A stretch of 63,250 nt of DNA, taken from Paracoccaceae bacterium. GTDB taxonomy: Bacteria; Pseudomonadota; Alphaproteobacteria; Rhodobacterales; Rhodobacteraceae. The position numbers and the translations under genes are program-made. The stretch lies in the NCBI GenBank assembly GCA_902512685.1, contig CABXKH010000005.1, positions 1-63,250 on the forward strand, in the 5' to 3' direction. The notes under the pieces were generated by a model. That model made no database searches and had not been told where the DNA came from. It saw only the letters and a program-made list of their open reading frames with translations. This document shows positions 37,944 to 46,661 of the stretch, one piece after another. Position 1 is the first letter of the stretch; every line of letters begins with the position of its first letter.

Positions 37944-38003
37944 GTTTAATGCTTTTATATCCAGTGATTACCGACCATTACGGGGGTTAAGACATATGGT
38001 TTT

Positions 38004-38390
38004 TTACTCTGTTTCCGGGTCCTTTTTTGCGGCTTGAAAGAATAGGTACATCAGGCCAAGCAACACGATCATCATAACTGCCAAACTGGAATCTGCCGGT
38101 ATGGCGCCAACCGCGGCATGGTAAATCGGCATGACCGCAAGAATGGCCTGCACCAAAAGTGCCGTAGAGGTCGCATCTTTTAAGCCTTCTTCAGATAGCC
38201 ATCTGGGCAACATCCAAAACAAGAGGCTGACACAGAGCAAAGCCGCGCCGTGATGCTCGGCCATGGTAACAATACCAATAGAATGATCCCAGCCATTCAT
38301 GTTTGAAATCATTGGTCCGCCAAAGAGCATCATGAGTGCCATCACCGCGTGAAGCACGGCAAATATTTTATAAAGTGTGGCCAAGTTCAT
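38004..38390 (-). CDS. Four-helix integral membrane protein of unknown function
   Basis: A 128-residue hydrophobic protein with four predicted helices: LYKIFAVLHAVMALMMLFGG, a central AALLCVSLLFWML, TALLVQAILAVMPIYHA and MMIVLLGLMYLFFQA. The tail is short and charged. The pattern resembles small uncharacterised membrane families, but I cannot name one. It is preceded by a long AT-rich gap and lies 60 bp upstream of the zinc-ribbon gene on the same strand. Confidence 0.6.
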   Translation of the reverse strand: MNLATLYKIFAVLHAVMALMMLFGGPMISNMNGWDHSIGIVTMAEHHGAALLCVSLLFWMLPRWLSEEGLKDATSTALLVQAILAVMPIYHAAVGAIPADSSLAVMMIVLLGLMYLFFQAAKKDPETE

Positions 38391-38760
38391 ATTGTATTTC
38401 CCTCACAAAATTCCGTTTAGCACTAGTAATTACTAAAATTATCAACAAGGCAATGGATTTTAAAAACATTGGATGAAAAACTATAAAAATGATAGATATT
38501 TCTATATGGTTGATTAGATTTTAGGAGTTTTCAAAATTTTAAATATAAAAACCTAACAATAAAGTTAATTATAAAATGCTACTTTTAAAACTGTTATCAC
38601 CAATGCAAATTTTGAGATGATCAAATATTCTGCTAATTTTGAAATCCCAACATTTCAAGTGGTTATCCTCTTCCTGTCGCTACGCAAAAAAATTTACACT
38701 CACAGTATTTTTTCGATAACCTAGGCGAGCAATACGTTCAGCCTAAGGAGAGACCGCATT
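38391..38760. other. AT-rich intergenic region upstream of the acyl-CoA synthetase
   Basis: About 370 bp, strikingly A and T rich compared with its surroundings, with no supported gene on either strand. It must hold the promoters of the small membrane protein (leftward) and the acyl-CoA synthetase (rightward). AAGGAGAG at 38745-38752 is the ribosome-binding site of the latter. Confidence 0.6.
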
Positions 38761-40332
38761 ATGGAAATCGCACTAAGCCCAATGGAATTTGCACGCCGAG
38801 CGCGAAGGCTTTACCCCGATTGCGAAGCGGTGGTGGACGGAGCGCTGCGCTTTACCTATGCACAATTTCTTGAGCGCTGTGATCGCTGGTCTTCTGCGCT
38901 TCAATCGCTTGATGTGGGGCAGGGCGACCGGGTGGCTTATATTGCGCCCAACACCCATGCCCATCTTGAAGGGTATTATGCGGTTCCGCAAATTGGCGCG
39001 GTGATGGTGCCGATCAATTTCCGGCTGATCCCGCAGGACTTTGAATATATTATCAACCACAGTGGCGCAAAAGTGGTCTGCGTTCATTCTGACCTGATCG
39101 AGGCAGTGAACAGCATTCGCGATCAATTGGTGGGTGTCGAACACTTTGTTGCGCTCGAAGGCACCGCCGAGGGCTGGATTAATTACGAAGAGACACTCGC
39201 TGCACAGTCGCCCAAATTTTCTGCCGTGACCATCAAAGAGACTGATTTGATCACGATCAACTATACCAGCGGCACAACGGCGCGTCCCAAAGGCGTGATG
39301 GTTACCCATAGAAATGCCTATCTTAATGTGATGGGAACCTTGGCACATCACAATTTGCAGCCCGGCGATCGCTATCTTTGGACCTTGCCAATGTTTCATG
39401 CAAACGGGTGGACGTTTACATGGATCAATACAGCGCGCGGGATGGCGCATGTCTGTCTTAGGAAAGTAGAGCCACAAGGTATTTTTGAGCTTATAGAAAA
39501 AGAAAAGATCACCATGTTTTGTGCCGCTCCAACGGTTTTGATCGGGCTGACCAGCGCCCCGGTTGAGCAACGCGCAAAAACATCATGGCAGGTTAATGTC
39601 TTTACCGCTGGTGCGCCTCCGGCAGCGGCGACTATTCAGATCGTCGAGGGTGAATTGGGCTGGTCGCTTACCCATGTGTTTGGATTGACGGAAACATCGC
39701 CCTTTATCGCCATTTGCGAACCACGCCCCGAACACCGCGATTTATCTGCCGCTGAAAGCGCCGCGCTTAAAGCCTGTCAGGGGGTCGAACTTGTCTCGTC
39801 GGGCGAATTGCGGGTGGTCGACGAAGGTGGCCATGAGGTGGCGCATGATGGTGCAACGCTGGGGGAAATTACCGTGCGCGGCAACGTTGTGATGAAAGGC
39901 TATTATAATGATGCAGAAGCAACCGCTGCCGCTATTAAAAACGGATGGTTTCATTCCGGTGATGCGGCCGTGGTGCACCCCAATGGCTATGTGGAAATTC
40001 GGGACCGGTTCAAAGATGTGATCATCAGCGGCGGCGAAAATGTATCGTCAATTGAAGTCGAGGGATGCTTGCTGACGCATACAGCCGTTCAAGAGGTTGC
40101 GGTTGTTGGGATGCCGCATGAAAAATGGGGCGAGTCCCCGCATGCTTTTGTGGTCGTGCAGGCTGGATTAGAGGTTAGTGAAGATGAGCTTAAAAGCCAT
40201 GTTCGCGAAAACTTGGCACATTTTAAAACGCCTCAATGGGTCAGCTTTGTCGAAGAACTGCCAAAAACGGCAACTGGAAAGGTGCAAAAATTTATGCTGC
40301 GCGATGGTCAAAGTGGAATTTCACGTCAATAA
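38761..40332 (+). CDS. Acyl-CoA synthetase (AMP-forming)
   Basis: A 523-residue member of the ANL superfamily that activates a carboxylic acid to its acyl-CoA through an acyl-AMP. The phosphate loop is YTSGTTARPKGVMVTHRN (alanine where glycine is usual), with MFHANGWTF, the FGLTETSP adenine-site motif, the hinge-side GWFHSGDAAVVHPNGYVEIRDRFKD and the catalytic lysine in PKTATGKVQKF. The family suits medium- or long-chain fatty acids, and also methylmercaptopropionate in some roseobacters (DmdB). The substrate cannot be fixed here because no beta-oxidation or dmd gene is adjacent. Confidence 0.88.
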   Translation: MEIALSPMEFARRARRLYPDCEAVVDGALRFTYAQFLERCDRWSSALQSLDVGQGDRVAYIAPNTHAHLEGYYAVPQIGAVMVPINFRLIPQDFEYIINHSGAKVVCVHSDLIEAVNSIRDQLVGVEHFVALEGTAEGWINYEETLAAQSPKFSAVTIKETDLITINYTSGTTARPKGVMVTHRNAYLNVMGTLAHHNLQPGDRYLWTLPMFHANGWTFTWINTARGMAHVCLRKVEPQGIFELIEKEKITMFCAAPTVLIGLTSAPVEQRAKTSWQVNVFTAGAPPAAATIQIVEGELGWSLTHVFGLTETSPFIAICEPRPEHRDLSAAESAALKACQGVELVSSGELRVVDEGGHEVAHDGATLGEITVRGNVVMKGYYNDAEATAAAIKNGWFHSGDAAVVHPNGYVEIRDRFKDVIISGGENVSSIEVEGCLLTHTAVQEVAVVGMPHEKWGESPHAFVVVQAGLEVSEDELKSHVRENLAHFKTPQWVSFVEELPKTATGKVQKFMLRDGQSGISRQ

Positions 40333-40428
40333 ATAACGGGGTCGAGCAATAAAAATAATGGGCTCTAGATGTTGATAAACTGCCCGGTTGAAAACTAATA
40401 ATTGCTTTATCGGCAGAAATTAGTTTCA

Positions 40429-41049
40429 TTATCCCGTCACAGATATCAAAAGCTTGAACCCATAAAAACAGAACCCGATAGCTACCACTGCGTTTAGTGG
40501 GCGGTAAAGCGACAGATATATCGCTGCAGCTGTTTTTGACGAAAAGAAAGTGGCAAAAAGAGCGTGACCAGAAAAGGATGCTGCGGCAGAAAGCAGGATA
40601 AACCCAAGTATATTTGGCACCCCATCCGTGATTATTGGGAAAAGTGATATAACAGCAAGCCATGTGGTCAGAACTTTCGGGTTGGTCATCATCACCACAA
40701 AGGCTTGCCAAAAACTAGAGGCAAATGACTGGTCTGTGATGCTCACCAGATCACTATGTGGATTGAGCGCCTTTCGCAGATATCGAACCGAAAAATAAAG
40801 CAGTAAGACCCCCCCAAGCACAATCAGGCTTTGATTGGCCAATGGGTATTTTTCAAAAAAGGCCGCAGCGCCAAACAGCGCGGCGCTTGCCCAAAGAAAA
40901 ATGCCCAGCCCACAAGCAAGCGCGCAGGCAAGACCGGCACGATGCCCAGAGCCAGTTGCAGTTGCAATGGTATTTAAAACATTCGGGCCGGGCACAAAGA
41001 CATTGAGCAAAAAAAAGCCTAAAGCCGGCAGCAGGTCAAAGAAGGGCAT
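40429..41049 (-). CDS. LysE family amino-acid/metabolite exporter
   Basis: A 206-residue membrane protein with about six helices. It begins with FFDLLPALGFFLLNVFVPGPNVLNTIATATGSGHRAGLA, the conserved LysE/RhtB opening with the PGPN motif, and later has SFWQAFVVMMTNPKVLTTWLAV, the second signature. It exports small metabolites, classically basic amino acids, homoserine or threonine. It sits 65 bp after the EamA gene of the leftward catabolic operon and could be its last gene, but the gap leaves this open. Confidence 0.88.
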   Translation of the reverse strand: MPFFDLLPALGFFLLNVFVPGPNVLNTIATATGSGHRAGLACALACGLGIFLWASAALFGAAAFFEKYPLANQSLIVLGGVLLLYFSVRYLRKALNPHSDLVSITDQSFASSFWQAFVVMMTNPKVLTTWLAVISLFPIITDGVPNILGFILLSAAASFSGHALFATFFSSKTAAAIYLSLYRPLNAVVAIGFCFYGFKLLISVTG

Positions 41050-41114
41050 AAGAAATTAAACCTGTACGCTCAGGCAAAGCCGGATAGATATCTGACCCCA
41101 TGGCAAAGATCGGT

Positions 41115-42011
41115 TCATATGGTCTGGTCCCTGATTTGTGCCCGCTTCCAGATAATTAACCCCGAAATCACCACAATGAAAGCCCCCATGAAAGTCCAGC
41201 GATCCGGAATATCAGCGAATATCAAATAACTTTCAATGGTGAGAAAAATCATAAAACTATAGGTATAGGGCATCAATGTATTGGCCGGGGCAAAGCTATG
41301 CGCCCGAGTAAGCAATTCATGCCCTGCCCAGCCCCAGGCGCCAAGGGTGATCAACAAGAACCACTCAAATAAGCTGCTTGGTGCTGCCCATGTCCAAACC
41401 GCCAGAGGTAATAGCGTAATTGTGCCCAAGGCACCCATATAAAACTGCATGGTTTCAGTCGCGACAATGCCAGATAATTTGCGCGTCAGGATGGAATAAA
41501 GCGCCAACCCCACTGCATTGTAGCATGTCAACAGCGCCGACCAATGAAAGCTTTCTCCAAAGGGGCGAATAACAATTAAAACGCCGCAGAAACCCAGCAT
41601 AATCGCGAACCACCGCCACGGCCCAACCCGTTCGCCAAGCATTGGCCAGGACAGCAGACAAACAACAAGAGGCGCCGAAAACATAATTGCGGATACCACC
41701 GTCAGCGATAAATAGCGCAGCACAATAAAGTTAAAGGTTGTGGCGCTGACCAGCAAAAAGGCCCGAAACAGCACCAGCCCCAAATGGTCCGTTGCAAAAC
41801 GTTCGCGTCCAAGGCCGCCCCGCGCAATAGAATAAAAGCTGAGCACAAAATGCGTGGCATAGCGCATAAACGCCAGTTGAAACGAAGTAAGGCCTGCAAA
41901 AAGCAACCATTTCACCGAAGTATCAACAACTGAAAACATAAAATACGCCCAAAGCATCATAGCGATCCCCAAGCCGGGGTTTTCGGTGATCTCTTGTGCT
42001 TTAAGCGCCAT
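41115..42011 (-). CDS. DMT superfamily (EamA) permease in the catabolic operon
   Basis: A 298-residue protein with ten predicted helices in two EamA repeats (AYFMFSVVDTSVKWLLFAG near the start, VSAIMFSAPLVVCLLSWPMLGERVGPWRW closing the first repeat, and a matching second half). It begins directly next to the stop of the beta-hydroxyacid dehydrogenase gene, so translation is coupled. Its place in a sugar-acid catabolic operon suggests export or import of a pathway-linked metabolite; substrate unknown. Confidence 0.85.
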   Translation of the reverse strand: MALKAQEITENPGLGIAMMLWAYFMFSVVDTSVKWLLFAGLTSFQLAFMRYATHFVLSFYSIARGGLGRERFATDHLGLVLFRAFLLVSATTFNFIVLRYLSLTVVSAIMFSAPLVVCLLSWPMLGERVGPWRWFAIMLGFCGVLIVIRPFGESFHWSALLTCYNAVGLALYSILTRKLSGIVATETMQFYMGALGTITLLPLAVWTWAAPSSLFEWFLLITLGAWGWAGHELLTRAHSFAPANTLMPYTYSFMIFLTIESYLIFADIPDRWTFMGAFIVVISGLIIWKRAQIRDQTI

Positions 42012-42899
42012 TTAGCGCTCGGCCGCGGTTGTAAAAAAATCAACCATTTGGCTAATCATGTCTTCGCCTTTGCCTGCCTCTATTGCCGATTGCAAAGCCA
42101 CCAGCGCGCCTTGCGACATATGGCTATGCGCGTCGGCGCTCGCGGCCATTTGGCTGTAATATCCTACATCCTTGGCAGCATTTTTGATCGTAAAGGCCAA
42201 TTGGTTTGGATCGCCATCCACCGCATAGGCTTTGACAAAATCCATCATCCCACTGTGAAGCGGACCGGCGGCCATGACCGCGTGCAATTTGTCGCGATCT
42301 ATATTGGTTCTATCAGCCATTGCAAAAGCTTCCGCCATGGCATTTGCGACTGTCATGCCAAAAAAATTGTTGATCAGTTTGATCGTATGGCCTGACCCCA
42401 AATCCCCCAGATGAAATACATTTTCCCCCAAGTCCTGTAACACTGGCTTGGCTGCAGCAAATGCACTTTTCTCACCCGAGGCCATAATATTCAGCGCACC
42501 ATCGCGCGCATGGGCGGGCGTCCGGCCCAAAGGCGCATCTAGATACTGGGCCCCTGTCGCGGCAACCTCGACACCCAAGGCGCGGGTGCTGGCCGGCAGA
42601 GATGTTCCAAAATCAATCACAATTTTTCCCGCGCTTAAACCGGAAATAACGCCTTCTGGGCCACGCATGCGCGCCTCCACGCTCGCGGTGGTATCCATGC
42701 ACAGCATGATAATATCACTTGCGGCTGCAACTTGACGGGCTGTGTCTACCTCACACGCACCACGCGCCACTGCGGCGTCTATATTGGTGCGCGATTTATT
42801 TGCGCACATGCTCATAGAATAACCAAGGTCCTGCAGTCTGCTGACCATTGCGGCTCCCATCAACCCAAGCCCAATAAATCCAATGTTAGGTTTTGACAT
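42012..42899 (-). CDS. Beta-hydroxyacid dehydrogenase (3-hydroxyisobutyrate dehydrogenase family)
   Basis: A 295-residue NAD(P)-dependent enzyme: Rossmann motif IGFIGLGLMGAAMVSRL, the substrate-site segment DFGTSLPASTRALG, and the catalytic lysine in GSGHTIKLINNFFG. Family members oxidise 3-hydroxyisobutyrate or reduce tartronate semialdehyde (GarR), a glycerate-yielding step in sugar-acid breakdown. The ATG at 42899 has AGGAA upstream; it overlaps the end of the PhyH gene by 14 bases, and the EamA gene starts immediately after its stop. In this operon a semialdehyde reductase role is the most attractive, but it is inference. Confidence 0.87.
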   Translation of the reverse strand: MSKPNIGFIGLGLMGAAMVSRLQDLGYSMSMCANKSRTNIDAAVARGACEVDTARQVAAASDIIMLCMDTTASVEARMRGPEGVISGLSAGKIVIDFGTSLPASTRALGVEVAATGAQYLDAPLGRTPAHARDGALNIMASGEKSAFAAAKPVLQDLGENVFHLGDLGSGHTIKLINNFFGMTVANAMAEAFAMADRTNIDRDKLHAVMAAGPLHSGMMDFVKAYAVDGDPNQLAFTIKNAAKDVGYYSQMAASADAHSHMSQGALVALQSAIEAGKGEDMISQMVDFFTTAAER

Positions 42900-43809
42900 T
42901 TGGGGTTCCTGTTGTTTGAGAGGCACCAATCACTTCAAAGGCGCGTTTTTTAAGTCCCTTTTGGATTTCATAAATTGAAATCGGGACATCGGGTTGGGGT
43001 TGTGGAATGCGCACAGGGATGTCTTTCAGACGCGGGTTCAGTGTTGGTTCACCGCAAAGCATCCGCGTGTTATAATCCTCGATCCCATCCCATCGAGTCA
43101 TAGACCCCATAAGAGGAAAAGCATCCGCAGCCATCATCTCATAAAACAAGATACGCCTTGCGCGGTCCGAAGTATTGAGCGAAGAGCCGTGAACGATACG
43201 TCCGTGGTGGATTGAAATTGACCCGCCCGGCCCCAACAAAGAAACGGAATCTTTGGGATTTAGCCCATTATCCTCGGGCAGCATTGCCCCGGCAAAAACA
43301 CTGTCCACATGATGATCATAAACTGGGCCTTTGTGGCTTCCGGGATAGACCATAAGAGGGCCATTTTCCGGCTGCATGTCATCAATAATCACACCGATTG
43401 CCAATATATCATCATTGCTATGGGGGTAGAATGCATAATCCTGATGCCATTCAACCGCGGCGCCATAGCCAGCCGATTTCATATTCAACTTACTGGTATG
43501 CAGACGCAAATTGGGCCCAATCAAATCCCGGGCGGGGGCCAGTATATGGTCTGACAGCATGAGAGAATAAAAAATGCTGCTGATTTTATGAGGTAATTTG
43601 ATGCGCCTAAGACGAGGGCTTTCGCGCGTGTGGCTGTCTTCTAAATCCAAACGATCATTGCTATGGTCAAGCTCGGATGCTTCGATTTCAAAACGCGCAA
43701 TTTCACTGCGTATTTTGGTCAGCCAGTCGGGGGGAATCCGGTTTTCCAGAACCAGATAACCGTTATCGTGGTAGAATTTTATTTGGTCAGGGCTTAAAGT
43801 TTCAGGCAT
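42886..43809 (-). CDS. Phytanoyl-CoA dioxygenase (PhyH) family, Fe(II)/2-oxoglutarate-dependent oxygenase
   Basis: A 307-residue PhyH-fold protein. The iron-binding facial triad is visible: the His and Asp in EWHQDYAFYPH and the distal His in IHHGRIVHGSSLN, followed by the 2-oxoglutarate-anchoring arginine in SDRARRILFY. GPLMVYPGSHKG lies between them, as usual. Such enzymes hydroxylate small molecules and can remove methyl groups from O-methyl or N-methyl compounds through a hydroxymethyl intermediate. It lies 16 bp after the Gfo/Idh/MocA gene. The substrate is unknown, and a modified sugar acid fits the neighbours. Confidence 0.88.
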   Translation of the reverse strand: MPETLSPDQIKFYHDNGYLVLENRIPPDWLTKIRSEIARFEIEASELDHSNDRLDLEDSHTRESPRLRRIKLPHKISSIFYSLMLSDHILAPARDLIGPNLRLHTSKLNMKSAGYGAAVEWHQDYAFYPHSNDDILAIGVIIDDMQPENGPLMVYPGSHKGPVYDHHVDSVFAGAMLPEDNGLNPKDSVSLLGPGGSISIHHGRIVHGSSLNTSDRARRILFYEMMAADAFPLMGSMTRWDGIEDYNTRMLCGEPTLNPRLKDIPVRIPQPQPDVPISIYEIQKGLKKRAFEVIGASQTTGTPNVKT

Positions 43810-43825
43810 TGATTTTTCCCTTTTC

Positions 43826-44863
43826 CTAACGCACTGCGTGTTGATTTTCCTTATTTATGCGCGCTTTGACATAATTTATTTCATCAGACAGCTGGGCCTC
43901 AAGCTGTAGCGTAACTTTTAATGTCTCCGCAGCGTCAAACACCGAAATTAATGGCGTGCTTTTGCGGGTGACCACCTCGACAAAATGATCAAGCTGTTTT
44001 GCCAATGGGTTAGTCACCGGAAGTTCTAGACGCTTTGGCTTTGGGCTTTCGGACCAGTCTTGCGCACCGCTCCATGTCGTCATCGATGGAAAGGCTACAC
44101 TTCCAGCTGTTCCGGTAATCCACATCATATCTTGATGGCTTGCGGCGATATGGGGGTTTTCGCCGGTACCGGCTTCAAAACCCCAGGGGCTAGGCGCGGT
44201 GTCGGCAAAGCTGATGGCCGCGACGGCTCCATTGTCAAATCGCATAAGGGCAGCGCCGCTTTCGGTCCGATCGGCGTTGCGGATATGGGCTGATCCAAGT
44301 GCTCGTATTTCGGTTACATCGCCAAGAATATACCGCAAAATATCAACATCATGCACAAGGTTTATCATAACGGGGCTTCCCCCGGTTGTGCGCCAGTTTT
44401 CTTGAAAATACCCATCTGGTTTGCGCACAGCCCAGATCACAGTGGCTGTGATCGGATCGCCAATATCCCCTGCTGCAATCATATGTTTGAGATGTTGAAC
44501 ATGGGTGTGATACCGTCGGTGATGGCCTACCAAACTGGCCACCCCAGTTTTGGCGACGGCATCGCTTAATGCTTTGGCCTGTTCCAAGCTTTCTGAAATG
44601 GGTTTTTCAACCAAAATAGCCCAGCCGCGCTGTGCTGCAAAAATTCCGTGCTCTGCATGTAAATGTGTCGGGGTCGCAATAATCGCCGCCTGCACAGGGT
44701 GCGCGACATCCGCCACATCGGTGTAATAGGATATGCTGGGATCACTGTGCAGAGCGGGGTTTGGCTCGACCACACCAACAAGAGTGCATGCCGGGTGCTG
44801 TTGCACTGATTTGGCGTGCCTTGCACCGATTAACCCAGCACCTAAAACCAGAATTTGTATCAC
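43826..44863 (-). CDS. Gfo/Idh/MocA family dehydrogenase
   Basis: An NAD(P)-binding sugar or inositol oxidoreductase of 345 residues. The Rossmann segment ILVLGAGLIGARHAKSV opens the protein, ILVEKPISESLEQAK carries the catalytic EKP lysine, and GGSPVMINLVHDVDILRYILG is the substrate-side motif with the conserved His and Asp. An ATG at 44884 is in frame, but the GTG at 44863 has GGAG seven bases upstream and overlaps the uxaA stop (GTGA), so it is more likely. It would oxidise a sugar, lactone or polyol group in the operon's pathway. Confidence 0.87.
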   Translation of the reverse strand: MIQILVLGAGLIGARHAKSVQQHPACTLVGVVEPNPALHSDPSISYYTDVADVAHPVQAAIIATPTHLHAEHGIFAAQRGWAILVEKPISESLEQAKALSDAVAKTGVASLVGHHRRYHTHVQHLKHMIAAGDIGDPITATVIWAVRKPDGYFQENWRTTGGSPVMINLVHDVDILRYILGDVTEIRALGSAHIRNADRTESGAALMRFDNGAVAAISFADTAPSPWGFEAGTGENPHIAASHQDMMWITGTAGSVAFPSMTTWSGAQDWSESPKPKRLELPVTNPLAKQLDHFVEVVTRKSTPLISVFDAAETLKVTLQLEAQLSDEINYVKARINKENQHAVR

Positions 44864-46371
44864 ATTACGGCTCCAATTTGCCATGGTACAAATTCAAAAT
44901 CCCCCAACCCCTGCGCTTCTGATTTCGAGTGGGTGCCGCTGGCTACGCTGAGAAACAAATCGTAAATCTCTTGACCTTTTTCCTCGAGTGTTTTTCCACC
45001 GCCCATCATTTCGCCCGCATCAATATCCATATCTTCATGCATGCGGGCCGCCATTTCGCTATTGGTTGCAATTTTGATTGTGGGGGCGGGTTTGGAGCCA
45101 AAGGCTGACCCACGCCCGGTGGTAAAACAGACTAAATTACAACCGCCCGCGATTTGTCCTGTTACGCTGGCCGGATCATAGCCCGGACTGTCCATAAAAG
45201 TAAAACCGGATGCGGTGACTTGCTCGGCATATTTATAGACCCCCATCAAGGGACTTGTTCCGCCTTTTGACGCCGCCCCAAGTGATTTTTCCAAAATTGT
45301 GGTTAAGCCTCCTTTTTTGTTGCCGGGGCTTGGGTTGTTATCCATGCTGCCTTGGTTGCGCGCGGTGTAGTCTTCCCACCAACGGATCAACCCGATTAGT
45401 TTCTGGCCGGTTGTCGGATCAATTGCGCGGCGGGTTAACAAATGTTCGGCGCCGTAGATTTCCGGAGTTTCAGCCAAAACGCCGGTCCCGCCCTGCGCGG
45501 CAAGAAGATCACAGGCATAGCCGAGCGCCGGATTTGCAGTGATGCCCGACCAGGCGTCCGAGCCGCCGCATTGCAAAGCAACCTTTAATTTCGACACGGG
45601 GCAGGGACGCCGCGAGATGGCATTTGCCAATGGCAACATGGCGCGGACTTTTTCGATGCCAAGCTCGACTGTGCGCCGAAGGCCTGCAACCGATTGAATA
45701 TTCATGGTTTGAAACAGGGGCCCTTGCTTTAGCCCATAAGCTTCGAGCAACCAATCAATTTGGTTCATCTCGCAGCCCAGACCAACCATTAAAACCCCCG
45801 CATGGTTTGGGTGGCGCGCATAGCCCCACATCACCCTTTGCAAGGCTTCAAAGCCCTCGCCATTGCCGGCCATTCCGCATCCTGTTCCATGCACAAAAGC
45901 AACAACACCATCTACATTGGGAAATTCAGCCAGCACATCAGGTGTAAAGGCATTTGCAATCATCCGCGCCGCAGTGGCCGAGCAATTTACTGAAGTGATA
46001 ATAGCGATATAGTTGCGCGTGCCGACCGCGCCGTTTTCGCGTTGAAATCCCAAAAAGCTGTCCTGCTGAGCCTCTGGCACAGGTTGAAGCGGGCGCAAAT
46101 CTGTCGAGAACTCGTAATCGGCGTTTGTGTTTCGAAAATCGACGTTTTGCGTGTGCACATGTTCGCCGGGCGATATATCCTGTGCTGCATAGCCGATCAA
46201 CTGGGCATATTTGCGAATTTCCGCGCCTTTTGGGATGGCGCATGTAGCAATTTTATGCCCCGAAGGGATTAGCATAGTGGTTTTAACGTCGTTTTTTATT
46301 ACTGTGCCAAACTCTAAGGATCGCGTGGCCGTTACAACATTATCACTCGGGTCCAATCGAATAAAATCCAT
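44860..46371 (-). CDS. UxaA/altronate dehydratase family enzyme
   Basis: A 503-residue full-length member of the UxaA/GarD family, with an N-terminal SAF-like domain (residues ~10-75) and a C-terminal catalytic region. Conserved pieces include FQRENGAVGTRNYIAI, VVAFVHGTGCGM, LQCGGSDAWSGITANPALG, LAETPEIYGAEHLL and GGCNLVCFTTGRGS. Known members dehydrate altronate or galactarate and use iron; sulfolactate lyases are related. It follows the PhyH fragment directly and overlaps the dehydrogenase gene downstream. The substrate may be a hexonate or aldarate, not provable here. Confidence 0.88.
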   Translation of the reverse strand: MDFIRLDPSDNVVTATRSLEFGTVIKNDVKTTMLIPSGHKIATCAIPKGAEIRKYAQLIGYAAQDISPGEHVHTQNVDFRNTNADYEFSTDLRPLQPVPEAQQDSFLGFQRENGAVGTRNYIAIITSVNCSATAARMIANAFTPDVLAEFPNVDGVVAFVHGTGCGMAGNGEGFEALQRVMWGYARHPNHAGVLMVGLGCEMNQIDWLLEAYGLKQGPLFQTMNIQSVAGLRRTVELGIEKVRAMLPLANAISRRPCPVSKLKVALQCGGSDAWSGITANPALGYACDLLAAQGGTGVLAETPEIYGAEHLLTRRAIDPTTGQKLIGLIRWWEDYTARNQGSMDNNPSPGNKKGGLTTILEKSLGAASKGGTSPLMGVYKYAEQVTASGFTFMDSPGYDPASVTGQIAGGCNLVCFTTGRGSAFGSKPAPTIKIATNSEMAARMHEDMDIDAGEMMGGGKTLEEKGQEIYDLFLSVASGTHSKSEAQGLGDFEFVPWQIGAVM

Positions 46372-46373
46372 GG

Positions 46374-46643
46374 TTAATCCTTAGGCACAAGACGGGGCAT
46401 CTGATTGTGTTTTCTGACTTGGTTTATGAGGGAATTGAGCCAGTTGCATACCGGCCCGCTTGCATCTTTGCAGCCATGGCTTCCGGTATCGGGTAAAGCT
46501 GTAGGCCAAGCCAAAGGAAAAACTTGATCCAAAAGATCAGTATATTCTGCTTTGATCTGCACAAGCGGGCTATTGTTGAGCGCATGAGCCGCGCTCAGAA
46601 AGCCGTTTTGGTTAAAACTTGCGATCTGAAGCTTGGTCAGCAT
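46374..46643 (-). pseudogene. Truncated N-terminal fragment of a PhyH-like dioxygenase
   Basis: An 89-residue frame. Its first 43 residues (MLTKLQIASFNQNGFL and IKAEYTDLLDQVF) look like the start of a phytanoyl-CoA dioxygenase family protein. The remainder (after PLAWPT) does not resemble the family, and the iron-binding His/Asp region is absent. It is squeezed between dctM (18 bp away) and uxaA (2 bp), so it is still transcribed in the operon. It may be the relic of a second PhyH gene, or a short protein that now does something else. Confidence 0.55.
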
Positions 46644-46661
46644 CTTATGATCAATCCTAAG

